From the NCBI GenBank assembly GCA_015067835.1, contig SVLS01000008.1, forward strand, positions 1 to 64,000: DNA of 64,000 nucleotides, given 5' to 3'. This document shows, one piece after another, positions 56,220 to 64,000 of the stretch; positions within the stretch are counted from its first letter, which is position 1, and each line of letters starts with the position of its first letter. Both the position numbers and the translations under genes were made by a program. Source of the stretch: Oscillospiraceae bacterium (GTDB lineage: Bacteria; Bacillota; Clostridia; Oscillospirales; Oscillospiraceae). The notes under the pieces were generated by a model. The model worked only from the letters and a program-made list of their open reading frames with translations. It was not told the DNA's origin and made no database searches.

Positions 56220-58808
56220 TTAGCTTCTCTTTTTCGTTATCAGGAATACGGCTATGCCACCGCCAAGTCCGCCAATAATCGCTGCCAGAAGGATCAGTAC
56301 AACGATCCATCCGTTTCCGCCGCCGCCCTGACCACCACCATCCGCAGGATCGGTGGGTGTGGGCTCTGTCGGTATAGTTGCAGGTTCCGTGGGTACGGTT
56401 GTAGGTTCTGTGGGTACGGTTGCAGGTTCCGTGGGTACGGTTGTGGGTTCTGTCGGAACAGTCGTCGGTGTGGTTGACGGCTCTGTGGGCTGTGCAGGAG
56501 GAAGCTTATTCAGAACTTCTTCCCTGGTTGCCTTACAGACGGTGCAGGTGTAGGTCTTAATGCCTGTTTCTGCTTCCGTTGCCGCCTTGGTCACTTCTCC
56601 GTTATTCCAGGTATGTGCCGCATAATCTGCTTTTTCTTCACAACCGCTGCACTCGTGCCAGTGGTTACCTTTATCCGATGTCCACTTCTGTGCATAGCTG
56701 TGGGTATGCTTCAGCGCAGGAGTGATGATATAATCGCAAATGGTACATTTTTGCGGTTCCGTCTCCGTTGCAGGTGCACCGGGTGTGTGGGCGGCATATT
56801 GTACTTTTTCACCGCAGGCGGGTACTGTACAACACGTGTGCCAATGCCCGTTTTCGTCCGTTGTCCAGTTGCTGTTGCCCCAAACGTGGTAATGCGTGTT
56901 GGTTGCACCACATACAGTACACTTATGTGTGCCGCCTGTAATGTACACATAGGCGTGGGTTGTCAGCTTTGCAATGTTCTGCGTTTTGGTCGTCTTGCAA
57001 ACAGTGCAAGTATAGGTCTTAACGCCTGCTTCCTTACAGCTTGCCGGCTTTGTCACCTGTCCGGCATCCCAGGTGTGGCTTGCCAAATCTTTTTTATCAC
57101 CGCAATCCGTGCACTCGTGCCAATGACTGGTGGTGTCCTTGCTCCACTCGGTTTTGTAGGTATGTGCCGTATTGTAATACCGATTGGCATAGGTTGTTAC
57201 ATTGTCATTTTCGCTGCCAATAACGATTTGGTTCCACTGCTCTTCCGTACCGGCGTAATAGATATGCCGCAAGCAGTTGCAATCAGCAAACGCCCAGCCT
57301 TTAATTTCCGTCAGACTGGTCGGAAGGGTGATTTTATTCAGATAGGTACAGTCTTCGAACGCAGAAACGAGAATGCTTGTTACGCCGCTTGGAATGGAAA
57401 TATTCTCCAAAAGATCACAATCCCGGAACATACTCCCGCTAATCGTGGTCAGCTGATCTGAAAGAACAATGCTGCTTAGCCCGTCGCAATACGCAAAGCC
57501 ATACTCGCCGATACTGGTCACACTGTTCGGGACGACAACGCTCCTAAGCTTATCACAATTGAAAAAGGCATAATCGCCAATACTGGTTACGCTATCAGGA
57601 ATCGTAATGCTGCTCATGACTTCGCAACCTCTGAAAGCATCGTCGCCAATGGTGACAACGCCATAGGGGATTTCCATTTTCGTCAACTTTTTGCATCCAT
57701 AGAATGCTCCCGCTGCAATACTTTTTACTGTGTTCGGGATCACACAGGAAGTGCAGGAAGACAGTGCTCTTACCAATTGCGTCTTGTCCTTATTATACAA
57801 AATCCCCTGGCTATCTGTGCAGTAGCTTGGATTATTGGGACTAACCTCAATTTTTGTCAAACCGGAGCAGTCATCAAACGCGCCTTCCGCAATACTGGTC
57901 ACACTTTTGGGAATTACGAGACTGGTCAAACGAGGGCTATAAGCAAATGCTCTCTTACCAATATGGGTCACACTGTCCGGGATGGTGAGCGTCTCCAAGC
58001 TGTCACACCCATAAAACATTGCTTCGCCAATGTAGGTCACTCCATTTTCGAGTGTGACATTGGATAATTTTTTGCAATAGTAAAACGCATACTCGCCAAT
58101 ACTGGTCACTCCACCCGGAATGGTAATACTTGTCAGACTTTTGCACTCATAGAAAGCTTTGTCACCAATGTTGGTCACGCAGCTTGGAATGTTAACGCTT
58201 GTTAGTTTACCGCACCCATAGAAAGCTCTGTCTCCAATGCTGGTCACACCGTCCGGAATGGTTATGTCCGTTAAGTAGCTGCATTCTTCAAACGCCTTTT
58301 CGCCGATAACTTTTGCATCTGTAACGACTACTTCTTTTAAAGAAGACGGGACATCGTACACAGTGACTACCGTAAAATCCATAAAGTCTCCGTCGAGTAC
58401 ATCTTCCGCAAAAATATAGCCAAGTCTACTTTCCGGAACAGCAACCGACTCTCTGGACGCGCCCACAAACGGCAATACCATTTTTTTCAAAGAGGAACAA
58501 GACGAAAATGCGCCCTCTCCTATCGTGGTTACACTGTCCGGGATGGTCACGCCGGTTAAACTATTGCAGTAATCGAAGGCATACTGTCCAATCGCTGTCA
58601 CAGGATAACCGCCCAGGGTGGACGGGATGATGACCTCTCCACTTATCGCAGTGTCGCAATCTGTGATGGTTGCCTGCTGGTCTTTCACTGTGTAGGTATA
58701 GTACCCCTCCTTCAACGTCGTTTCCTCCGCCGCTGCCCGCTTAGGCAAAAACACAGCACACACCAGCACGACTGCTGCGAACAAAATAATACCAAACGCT
58801 TTCTTCAT
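56220..58808 (-). CDS. Large BspA-like leucine-rich-repeat surface protein with Cys/His modules
   Basis: 862 residues, the longer paralogue. Signal peptide MKKAFGIILFAAVVLVCAVFLPKRAAA is followed by roughly fifteen BspA-type LRR units (consensus IPDSVTSIGEYAFYYCKKL) to about 560. Seven CxxC modules (HECTDCGDKKD, YTCTVCKTTKT, HKCTVCGATNT, QKCTICDYI, HECSGCEEKAD and others) reach to ~770. A Pro-Thr-Glu linker and a C-terminal membrane helix (about 833-858) end in TKKRS. AAGGAGG precedes the ATG. It has its own promoter and terminator, so the two LRR genes are separate transcripts. Likely a cell-surface adhesin or scaffold; the ligand is unknown. Confidence 0.9.
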   Translation of the reverse strand: MKKAFGIILFAAVVLVCAVFLPKRAAAEETTLKEGYYTYTVKDQQATITDCDTAISGEVIIPSTLGGYPVTAIGQYAFDYCNSLTGVTIPDSVTTIGEGAFSSCSSLKKMVLPFVGASRESVAVPESRLGYIFAEDVLDGDFMDFTVVTVYDVPSSLKEVVVTDAKVIGEKAFEECSYLTDITIPDGVTSIGDRAFYGCGKLTSVNIPSCVTNIGDKAFYECKSLTSITIPGGVTSIGEYAFYYCKKLSNVTLENGVTYIGEAMFYGCDSLETLTIPDSVTHIGKRAFAYSPRLTSLVIPKSVTSIAEGAFDDCSGLTKIEVSPNNPSYCTDSQGILYNKDKTQLVRALSSCTSCVIPNTVKSIAAGAFYGCKKLTKMEIPYGVVTIGDDAFRGCEVMSSITIPDSVTSIGDYAFFNCDKLRSVVVPNSVTSIGEYGFAYCDGLSSIVLSDQLTTISGSMFRDCDLLENISIPSGVTSILVSAFEDCTYLNKITLPTSLTEIKGWAFADCNCLRHIYYAGTEEQWNQIVIGSENDNVTTYANRYYNTAHTYKTEWSKDTTSHWHECTDCGDKKDLASHTWDAGQVTKPASCKEAGVKTYTCTVCKTTKTQNIAKLTTHAYVYITGGTHKCTVCGATNTHYHVWGNSNWTTDENGHWHTCCTVPACGEKVQYAAHTPGAPATETEPQKCTICDYIITPALKHTHSYAQKWTSDKGNHWHECSGCEEKADYAAHTWNNGEVTKAATEAETGIKTYTCTVCKATREEVLNKLPPAQPTEPSTTPTTVPTEPTTVPTEPATVPTEPTTVPTEPATIPTEPTPTDPADGGGQGGGGNGWIVVLILLAAIIGGLGGGIAVFLITKKRS
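56361..56465. repeat. Tandem 21-bp repeats encoding the Pro-Thr-Glu linker
   Basis: About five near-identical 21-bp units (of the GGTTCCGTGGGTACGGTTG type) encode repeats of PTEPTTV/PTEPATV. Comparable with the linker of the neighbouring paralogue but with a different unit length. Confidence 0.8.
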
Positions 58809-58874
58809 TGATGGGTTCCTCCTTGCTATTCGTTTTTCGACATAAATATCAAAACAATTGTTCTCTTAATTTCT

Positions 58875-58903
58875 ATCATAACATACTGCGCCCACGATTG
58901 CAA
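58875..58903 (-). promoter_or_regulatory. Sigma-A promoter of the 862-residue LRR gene
   Basis: Minus strand: TTGCAA (58903-58898), 17-bp spacer, TATGAT (58880-58875). A perfect palindrome AACAATTGTT (58862-58853) lies in the leader, close to the expected transcription start. Confidence 0.7.
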
Positions 58904-58960
58904 GAGGGCCTTTTTCGTCCGCAATAATACAAAAAATGCCTTCCCCTTTCTATTTAGTAC

Positions 58961-59055
58961 GTCATCGCGAACCAATCCGCAGATTGGTGTGGCGATCCCG
59001 TTGGGTTTTCAGTTTGTCTACGGGATTGCCACGGCACTTCGTGCCTCGCAATGAC
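58961..59055. repeat. Dispersed palindromic repeat, copy 6
   Basis: GTCATCGCGA left end, TCGCAATGAC right end, with CCAATC...GATTGG hairpin. With copy 7 it fills most of the 461-nt gap between the LRR gene and the aldolase gene. Confidence 0.85.
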
Positions 59056-59067
59056 ACGACTTTTTAT

Positions 59068-59189
59068 GTCATTCCGAGGGAGCGCAGCGACCGTAGGAAT
59101 CTCCCGGTACGCAGTTTGTTACTGCGAAATGTGTCGGTAGATGGTACCAGGAGCTTGCCACGTCGGGCTTACGCCCTCCTCGCAATGAC
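59068..59189. repeat. Dispersed palindromic repeat, copy 7 (long variant)
   Basis: GTCATTCCGA left end and TCGCAATGAC right end, about 122 bp, starting 12 nt after copy 6 in tandem. The middle differs from the other copies (CGGTACGCAGTTTGTTACTGCG hairpin region). Confidence 0.8.
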
Positions 59190-59225
59190 ATGATGAGCCT
59201 TGCTGGTGGTATTCTTATACAAAAA

Positions 59226-59251
59226 TACAGCGGCAGCACATTGCTGCCGCT
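59226..59251 (-). terminator. Terminator of the sugar catabolism operon
   Basis: 9-bp stem AGCGGCAGC / GCTGCCGCT, loop ACATT; the minus-strand tail is TGTATTTTTGTA. It lies about 20 nt past the aldolase stop. Confidence 0.8.
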
Positions 59252-59269
59252 GATTTCTTGGGTTGTCAT

Positions 59270-60265
59270 TTACACATACCACAGTTCCAGATAGCCCTTG
59301 GCAATTTTTTTCATTTCCTTGAAAACGATCTCCTGACGGGCGGTAGATGTAAAATGCTGCAGAGAGGATTTATCTCCAGTTTTGCTGGCCTCGGTCAGAT
59401 AGCCTTCCTCAATCAATTTTTGCTCCAGCTTTGCACCGCCGCATTTTGCAGCATTTTTGACTGTCCATTCCGTCAATGCAGGCGCAGAATCCCGTTCCAG
59501 TGCAGTCCAGATGTTGACCTTGCAAATGCCGTCCTCAAACAGCTTCTTAACCTGTTCATTAGTAACAGAAGAGGTTCCGTGCAGGCAAATCTTCGGGCCG
59601 ATCTTCGCCTTAATCGCCTTGGCCGCGTCAGAATAATAGTGCAGATTCTGACCGGATGCACGATGCTCTGTTCCAAGATTTGCCACTACCATATCCACGC
59701 CTGTTTCTCTCTTATAGCGCTCACATTTGTCTGCATCAGTGATTTCGCAGCGTACCTCACCGGTAGCATCCACAATTTCGTCACAAGCACCCTCGATCAG
59801 CAGCTCGTGTCCTTTGCGCTTCACATATTCCCGTGTCTTTCTGATATTTTCCTCCATCGGAAGTGCAGATGCGTCATACATCACAGAAGAATACATACTC
59901 AAATCACTTTCCAGAAGATCTGCGTCCGTATCGTGCTGTGTATGATCCAGATGGATCAAAATATCCACATTGGGAAAAGCTTCTGCTAAAATTTCAATGC
60001 TGGCTCGGAAGAGCTTCAGACCGATGTCCCAGCGGCGGGTATTGGTATAAAACACCGACTGGCTGCGGTGATCGTACTGGTTGGTGATCGCCAGCGTAAC
60101 CGGAACGCGGTCATATCCCTTTTCTGCCGCAAACTCCGAGGCAGCTGTTAAAATTGCTTCCGTGGTGGTCAGATTTTCGCTGCACATACAAGGAATAACC
60201 CAGCCCCTTTTGGCTGCTTCTTCATAAATCGCAAGAACATTTTTTCTTCCTGTAATAATTGGCAT
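59270..60265 (-). CDS. Class II (zinc) fructose/tagatose-bisphosphate-type aldolase
   Basis: 331 residues. A class II ketose-bisphosphate aldolase fold with the catalytic Asp and zinc His in ILIHLDHTQHD. Later zinc His residues lie in LGTEHRASG and LHGTSS (usually HGGSG), and substrate-phosphate residues in KVNIWTALE. It should cleave a phosphorylated ketose to DHAP (or a related triose) and an aldehyde. The HGTS variation and divergence from housekeeping Fba suggest a pathway-specific substrate. Last gene of an operon with isomerase, kinase and DUF4432 protein. GAGGAG precedes the ATG. Confidence 0.88.
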   Translation of the reverse strand: MPIITGRKNVLAIYEEAAKRGWVIPCMCSENLTTTEAILTAASEFAAEKGYDRVPVTLAITNQYDHRSQSVFYTNTRRWDIGLKLFRASIEILAEAFPNVDILIHLDHTQHDTDADLLESDLSMYSSVMYDASALPMEENIRKTREYVKRKGHELLIEGACDEIVDATGEVRCEITDADKCERYKRETGVDMVVANLGTEHRASGQNLHYYSDAAKAIKAKIGPKICLHGTSSVTNEQVKKLFEDGICKVNIWTALERDSAPALTEWTVKNAAKCGGAKLEQKLIEEGYLTEASKTGDKSSLQHFTSTARQEIVFKEMKKIAKGYLELWYV

Positions 60266-60275
60266 ACTGTTCTCC

Positions 60276-61244
60276 TCACTTTTCGTATAGGTTGATATTT
60301 ACTTCAAACGTAATTTTTTCTCCCGGCTGCAGGAATTGAAGCTTTCCTTCCTTGCGCATCACATCACGCCCGTCCGGATGGCAGTTGCCCGGCTCCAGTC
60401 CCAACACATAATCCCGGCAACCCATCATTTTCCACTGGGTAAAATAGTTCAGGTTTTTAGGATCAAAAGAAATCCGCAGTCCCTTGTTGATGTCCGGATT
60501 GTAAATGGATGCGCAGCCCTCTTTGTCAAAGCTATGATAATAGCATTGCTCTTCAAAACCGGAAGTGGGGGGCAGCATTTTATTCCAGGTATCCAGATCT
60601 TGGGCAGCGTGATCATTTCTGGGCTTGACCGTTACAGAAGGAATATCCAGAACAGCGCGCTCCGACAGTAACGGGTATCCCATATTAAGATGATAAAGAA
60701 TCATCACCGGAGTCTGTCCGTCGCCCTGATTCTCCACCGTATCCGTAATGCGGAAAGAATTTGTGTGCTTCGCGCAGGTAATTGTACGCTTCATATACAG
60801 CTTCCGCGCAAACGGTGCGCCATCGTTAATGCAGGCGTGAATGTAGAGGTTTTCCGCATCCTCTTCCCACCAAATCCGCTCGCAGGGTGTGTTGCCGATA
60901 GTACCGTGAAGCGGCAGTGCCTCTCCTTCATCGGTGCAAGGGCTTCCCACTGCTGTTAATCCGCAGGTCGTCAAAAATCCCGCAGTAAAGCTTTTTAAGA
61001 AGCCGGCTTCCGGTTCATCATAGTAAGCCGGAGCAACATAGCCGCACGGCGAAAAATAGCCCATATTGTCGCCCTTAAAAATGAGACGGGGGATGTCCGC
61101 ACAGCGGTCGGCACTAATCGTCATTTCCAGACCTGCTGCATTTCGCAGCTGAAAAAAGCGCATACCGTCTCCCTTGCCGCCGACCAGGCGTACTTCCTCC
61201 ACACCGCAAAGCTGGCTGGCGTGTCCGATATAGGGATTGCTCAT
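60276..61244 (-). CDS. DUF4432-family aldose-1-epimerase-like protein
   Basis: 322 residues with a galactose-mutarotase-like beta-sandwich pattern: LEMTISADRCADIPRLIFKG near the N-terminus, LHGTIGNTPC with a conserved His near residue 110, and YHLNMGYPLL. Proteins of this family sit in sugar operons and probably interconvert sugar anomers. ATG 61244 is chosen because it overlaps the kinase stop (ATGA) and has AAAAGGATGG at normal spacing; an ATG four codons upstream would touch that site. Confidence 0.85.
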   Translation of the reverse strand: MSNPYIGHASQLCGVEEVRLVGGKGDGMRFFQLRNAAGLEMTISADRCADIPRLIFKGDNMGYFSPCGYVAPAYYDEPEAGFLKSFTAGFLTTCGLTAVGSPCTDEGEALPLHGTIGNTPCERIWWEEDAENLYIHACINDGAPFARKLYMKRTITCAKHTNSFRITDTVENQGDGQTPVMILYHLNMGYPLLSERAVLDIPSVTVKPRNDHAAQDLDTWNKMLPPTSGFEEQCYYHSFDKEGCASIYNPDINKGLRISFDPKNLNYFTQWKMMGCRDYVLGLEPGNCHPDGRDVMRKEGKLQFLQPGEKITFEVNINLYEK

Positions 61245-62731
61245 AATTGGCACCATCCTTTTACATATAAATTACGTAATCTCTTGTAAAACTCGTATTT
61301 TTGGTTATAAATTTCCCGATGCTCCGGAATGGGGCGAACCACATCTCCGTAGCGCCAAAAGCGTTTTGCAATCGCAAAGGGCGATTGTCCCGTCACGGCT
61401 GCCAATCCCAAAATAGCACTGCCCATCGCTCCGGTTTCCTCAGCTTGAACCGGGATAATCTCGCAGCCCAGAATATCTGCTTTAATCTGCAGCCAGACTG
61501 CAGACCGGGCACCACCGCCACAGGCGAAAAGCCGCTCCAAATATACACCGTTTTCCCCCAGTTTTTCCTGGTTGTAACGCATTTCAAAGGTAACGCCCTC
61601 CAAAATTGCCCGATAAATATCCGGCAAACGCGTCTGCGTTGTAAGCCCGGCAATCAAGCCGGTGGCATTGGCATTCACATCCGGCGTTCCACCCATTCCC
61701 TGCAGGAAAGGCAGCACCATCAGTTTTGTGGGCTGTGCGGGGCATTGCTGATTGATAAGGTCATAGACGCTTTTATTTTCTTGCTGTGCTTCGGACCGCA
61801 GATGCTCTGCAAGTGTATCCCGATACCAACGCACAACCGATCCGGCGGAGATGTTGTAGGCATAGGTGACATAGCCCCGAAGATCCAGATAGGGCACACA
61901 GGCAAAATTATTCTTTTGGAAATCCAGACCCTGTGGAATGGCTGAAAACAGCGTGGTCATACATTCACAAGTACCGGAGGTATCCACTGCATCGCCTGAT
62001 ACCTGCACACCGGCACCCAAGGCATTGACAATTTGATCGTGGGGGCCGATGACCACCGAAACGTCCCGGGGAAGCCCCAGCTGTGCAGCAATTTCCGGCA
62101 AAATCGTACCTATCCGGCTTCCGGTTGGAAGCACCTGCGGAAGCGTGCTTTTTTCTATGCTGCAAGCACTTAGCAGTTCTTCCGACCATTCTGTTTTTTC
62201 TACATCGTACAGGAGGCTGCGGCAAGCCAGCGAGACATCTGCACAGGCCATTCCCGTCAAGCGATAAGTAAGAAAGCCGGCAATGAACAAATATTTCCAT
62301 ACCGGGCGGGGGGCAATTTTTTGCGTATAAAGCATTTTGGAAAGAGAGTAGGAAGCATCCGGCAGAATTTTCGCAATCTGCATAAACTTCTCTTCCCCGA
62401 CCGACTGCACCAAACGGGAAAATTCTTCACTTTCGGTGTTGCCAAAATAAAGAAGAATATCCGTCAGGGGCTCCCCTGCTTCGTCAACCGCTACAAAAGA
62501 TTCTCCGAAGGAAGAAACTGTAATGACAGTAACCTCCTCTTTGTTGGGAAGCTCTGCGGCACATTGTGCAATAACCCGAAAGACAGAAGAAGTCAAAATA
62601 TCCGGCGGCAGATTCACCTGTCCTGCGGTCAACGGATATTCTGCATAAGCATCGGCAAGCTGAACGCCGTCATCGCGGAAGGCGACGCATTTGCAGCCGG
62701 TGCCGCCAATATCAATACCAAGACTGATCAT
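61241..62731 (-). CDS. FGGY-family carbohydrate kinase
   Basis: 496 residues of the xylulokinase/gluconokinase/fuculokinase superfamily. Phosphate-1 motif LGIDIGGTGCKCVAF is at the N-terminus and IGPHDQIVNALGAG (catalytic Asp region) near 240. The C-terminal adenosine motif LFACGGGARSAVWLQIKADILG is the FGGY signature region. It phosphorylates a ketose, polyol or related sugar; the exact substrate cannot be read. It lies between an isomerase and an epimerase, so a ketose made by the isomerase is the likely substrate. Confidence 0.9.
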   Translation of the reverse strand: MISLGIDIGGTGCKCVAFRDDGVQLADAYAEYPLTAGQVNLPPDILTSSVFRVIAQCAAELPNKEEVTVITVSSFGESFVAVDEAGEPLTDILLYFGNTESEEFSRLVQSVGEEKFMQIAKILPDASYSLSKMLYTQKIAPRPVWKYLFIAGFLTYRLTGMACADVSLACRSLLYDVEKTEWSEELLSACSIEKSTLPQVLPTGSRIGTILPEIAAQLGLPRDVSVVIGPHDQIVNALGAGVQVSGDAVDTSGTCECMTTLFSAIPQGLDFQKNNFACVPYLDLRGYVTYAYNISAGSVVRWYRDTLAEHLRSEAQQENKSVYDLINQQCPAQPTKLMVLPFLQGMGGTPDVNANATGLIAGLTTQTRLPDIYRAILEGVTFEMRYNQEKLGENGVYLERLFACGGGARSAVWLQIKADILGCEIIPVQAEETGAMGSAILGLAAVTGQSPFAIAKRFWRYGDVVRPIPEHREIYNQKYEFYKRLRNLYVKGWCQL

Positions 62732-62741
62732 TCTCTAACCC

Positions 62742-64000
62742 TCAGTCAATATCGACCCAATCATAGCCCAAATATGTGGTAAAGGCTTCCTTTAGGATCT
62801 CCTTATAGTGTCCCTCACAGATTGCAGTATGATGCTTAAAGCCGCCCCGCGCCAATTTGTGCAGCTTGTTTTCCAAGTCGGGAATCTCAGCAACACCACC
62901 GCAACCGAAAAATTCAGGCTCAATAACATCATCTGTAAACCTTGCTTCGGATGCATAAACGATGATTTTCCCGTCCTTGGTCTGGCAGTTGGAAATTGTA
63001 ATGGGCATCGGCTTGATCCGACCTTCATTGCAGCCCCAGCCGCTGCCGGGATCGTTCTTGGCAAACATCTTATGCTCCGTCACAGTACCGCAGCCAGCCA
63101 TCAGGCTCTGGGCCACCGGACCGCAATGGAAAAGAATTACCTTATTCTCATCATCGCCGTAGTTGTTATTCCAGTCCAGAACCGCTGTTGCACCTTCCGA
63201 TGCCAGATTCATTGCCCGCATAACGATTGCAGAGCACATATCAATTTCGCAGGAGGCTACGATCCCCCGGTCATTCAGCTCGCTCAGCAAAACACAGGGG
63301 CAAATACGCAGATAGGTTTCTATCTCGTTCCAGCAGCGCAGGGCAAGTGCATCCAGATGATACTCTTCGATATATTCGTCAATCACAACACTAACCTTTG
63401 CAAGTGTGTACATATTGCTTTCGGGAACCCGGGAGAAATCGGAATAATTCTTCAGTCGCTCCATTTTTGCCAGCACCACAGGATCGTCGTTTTTCTTTTC
63501 GTTGACCTTTGCGAACACCTCGGAAAGATCAAAAGATTCCACATTGATACCGTGTTTTTGCATCGCCAGCTCATCAAAGCGAATCGTCTTAAAAGCCGTC
63601 GTGCGCGCACCGATACAGCCGAGATTGAAGCGCTTCATACCGTTGACAACGCGGCAAATGGCTGCAAAATCCCGAAGATTTTCCTGGAATTTATCACTCA
63701 GAGAGTGCACCACGTGAGGCTTCAGTACGGTAAACGGTACGTTGTACTGGCAGAACACATCGGTAACAGAAAACTTGCCGCAGTACGCATCCCGCCGGTG
63801 CTGGAAGTCCATCTTACCGATTTCATCCGGATATGCCTGCATCAAAATGGGAACGCCGGCATCCTGCAAAGCAGTAATAGCACCGTTTTCGTCAGCGAAA
63901 ATGGGCATAGAGAAAATCACACCGTCATACTGACCTTTATGCTCCTTCAGCCACTTGGCGTAAAGTCTTCCCTCATCCCGTGTCTCTACACCGCCGTAGC
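62742..64000 (-). CDS. L-fucose/L-arabinose isomerase-family protein (5' end outside the window)
   Basis: At least 419 residues, open to the right edge: the frame continues past an internal GTG at 63920 to 63998 without a stop. The C-terminal half matches the sugar isomerase pattern of the FucI/AraA superfamily (NLGCIGARTTAF, RCWNEIETYLRICPC, CEIDMCSAIVMRA, the conserved glycine-rich EGRIKPMPITISN). It interconverts an aldose and a ketose. The true start is not visible. Confidence 0.82.
   Translation of the reverse strand, partial: YGGVETRDEGRLYAKWLKEHKGQYDGVIFSMPIFADENGAITALQDAGVPILMQAYPDEIGKMDFQHRRDAYCGKFSVTDVFCQYNVPFTVLKPHVVHSLSDKFQENLRDFAAICRVVNGMKRFNLGCIGARTTAFKTIRFDELAMQKHGINVESFDLSEVFAKVNEKKNDDPVVLAKMERLKNYSDFSRVPESNMYTLAKVSVVIDEYIEEYHLDALALRCWNEIETYLRICPCVLLSELNDRGIVASCEIDMCSAIVMRAMNLASEGATAVLDWNNNYGDDENKVILFHCGPVAQSLMAGCGTVTEHKMFAKNDPGSGWGCNEGRIKPMPITISNCQTKDGKIIVYASEARFTDDVIEPEFFGCGGVAEIPDLENKLHKLARGGFKHHTAICEGHYKEILKEAFTTYLGYDWVDID

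Noticed and set aside
58961-59189. Tandem repeats 6 and 7 as an insertion sequence
   Set aside because: No open reading frame of transposase type lies between or within them; they fit a non-coding repeat family.

Overview
The window looks like a chromosomal segment of a Gram-positive anaerobe of the class Clostridia, probably Oscillospirales (Ruminococcaceae/Oscillospiraceae-like). The evidence is strong Shine-Dalgarno sites (GGAGG), sigma-A promoters with 16-18 bp spacers, lipoproteins with Firmicutes-type lipoboxes, a second divergent type IIA topoisomerase pair, BspA-like leucine-rich-repeat surface proteins, and an ATP synthase c-subunit with a sodium-type site. The assignment to this group is inference from gene content and family knowledge; no 16S rRNA gene is present.

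Layout. 1-4.1 kb: a potABCD polyamine ABC importer (minus strand) with a palindromic operator-like site over its promoter. 4.3-4.9 kb: an M23-fold, SpoIIQ-like membrane protein. 5.0-10.8 kb: an accessory, more AT-rich module (minus strand) bounded by two identical 27-nt hairpins. It encodes a secreted 1162-residue protein with DNRLRE-like, Ig-like, two ricin-lectin-like and one C-terminal CHAT/caspase-like domain, followed by two lipoproteins and a small CxxC ORF. 10.8-13.4 kb: aspS and a membrane protein of unknown function. 13.6-19.4 kb: trmL, pgk, tpiA, a Sua5/TsaC-type gene, coaE and an M18 aminopeptidase (plus strand). 19.6-22.6 kb: rodA/ftsW-like, tRNA-Gln, tRNA-Lys and an O-antigen-ligase-like membrane protein.

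22.7-29.9 kb: a complete ten-gene F1Fo ATP synthase operon (atpZ-I-B-E-F-H-A-G-D-C, minus strand). 30.1-34.0 kb: recD2-comF-mreB (plus). 34.1-35.4 kb: two convergent genes for lipoproteins of unknown function. 35.4-43.1 kb: the gdpP-rplI-dnaB-tilS-hpt-ftsH operon (minus). 43.3-46.2 kb: ldh and RNase J (plus), then tRNA-Gly (minus). 46.4-52.7 kb: a topoisomerase B-A pair, a YitT protein and a transglutaminase-like lipoprotein lacking its catalytic His (minus). 52.9-54.4 kb: a secreted Cys/His-module protein and a small-multidrug-export-like protein. 54.5-58.8 kb: two paralogous BspA-like LRR surface proteins with duplicated promoters and leaders. 59.3-64.0 kb: a sugar catabolism operon (isomerase, FGGY kinase, DUF4432 epimerase-like protein, class II aldolase) that runs off the right edge.

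Seven copies of a dispersed imperfectly palindromic repeat (ends GTCATTGCGA / TCGCAATGAC, about 90-120 bp) lie in intergenic gaps. Four of them are inside operons, including between atpG and atpD and between the two topoisomerase genes. The most unusual part is the hairpin-bounded secreted caspase-like protease/lectin module with its lipoproteins. Most of the rest is conserved housekeeping DNA.
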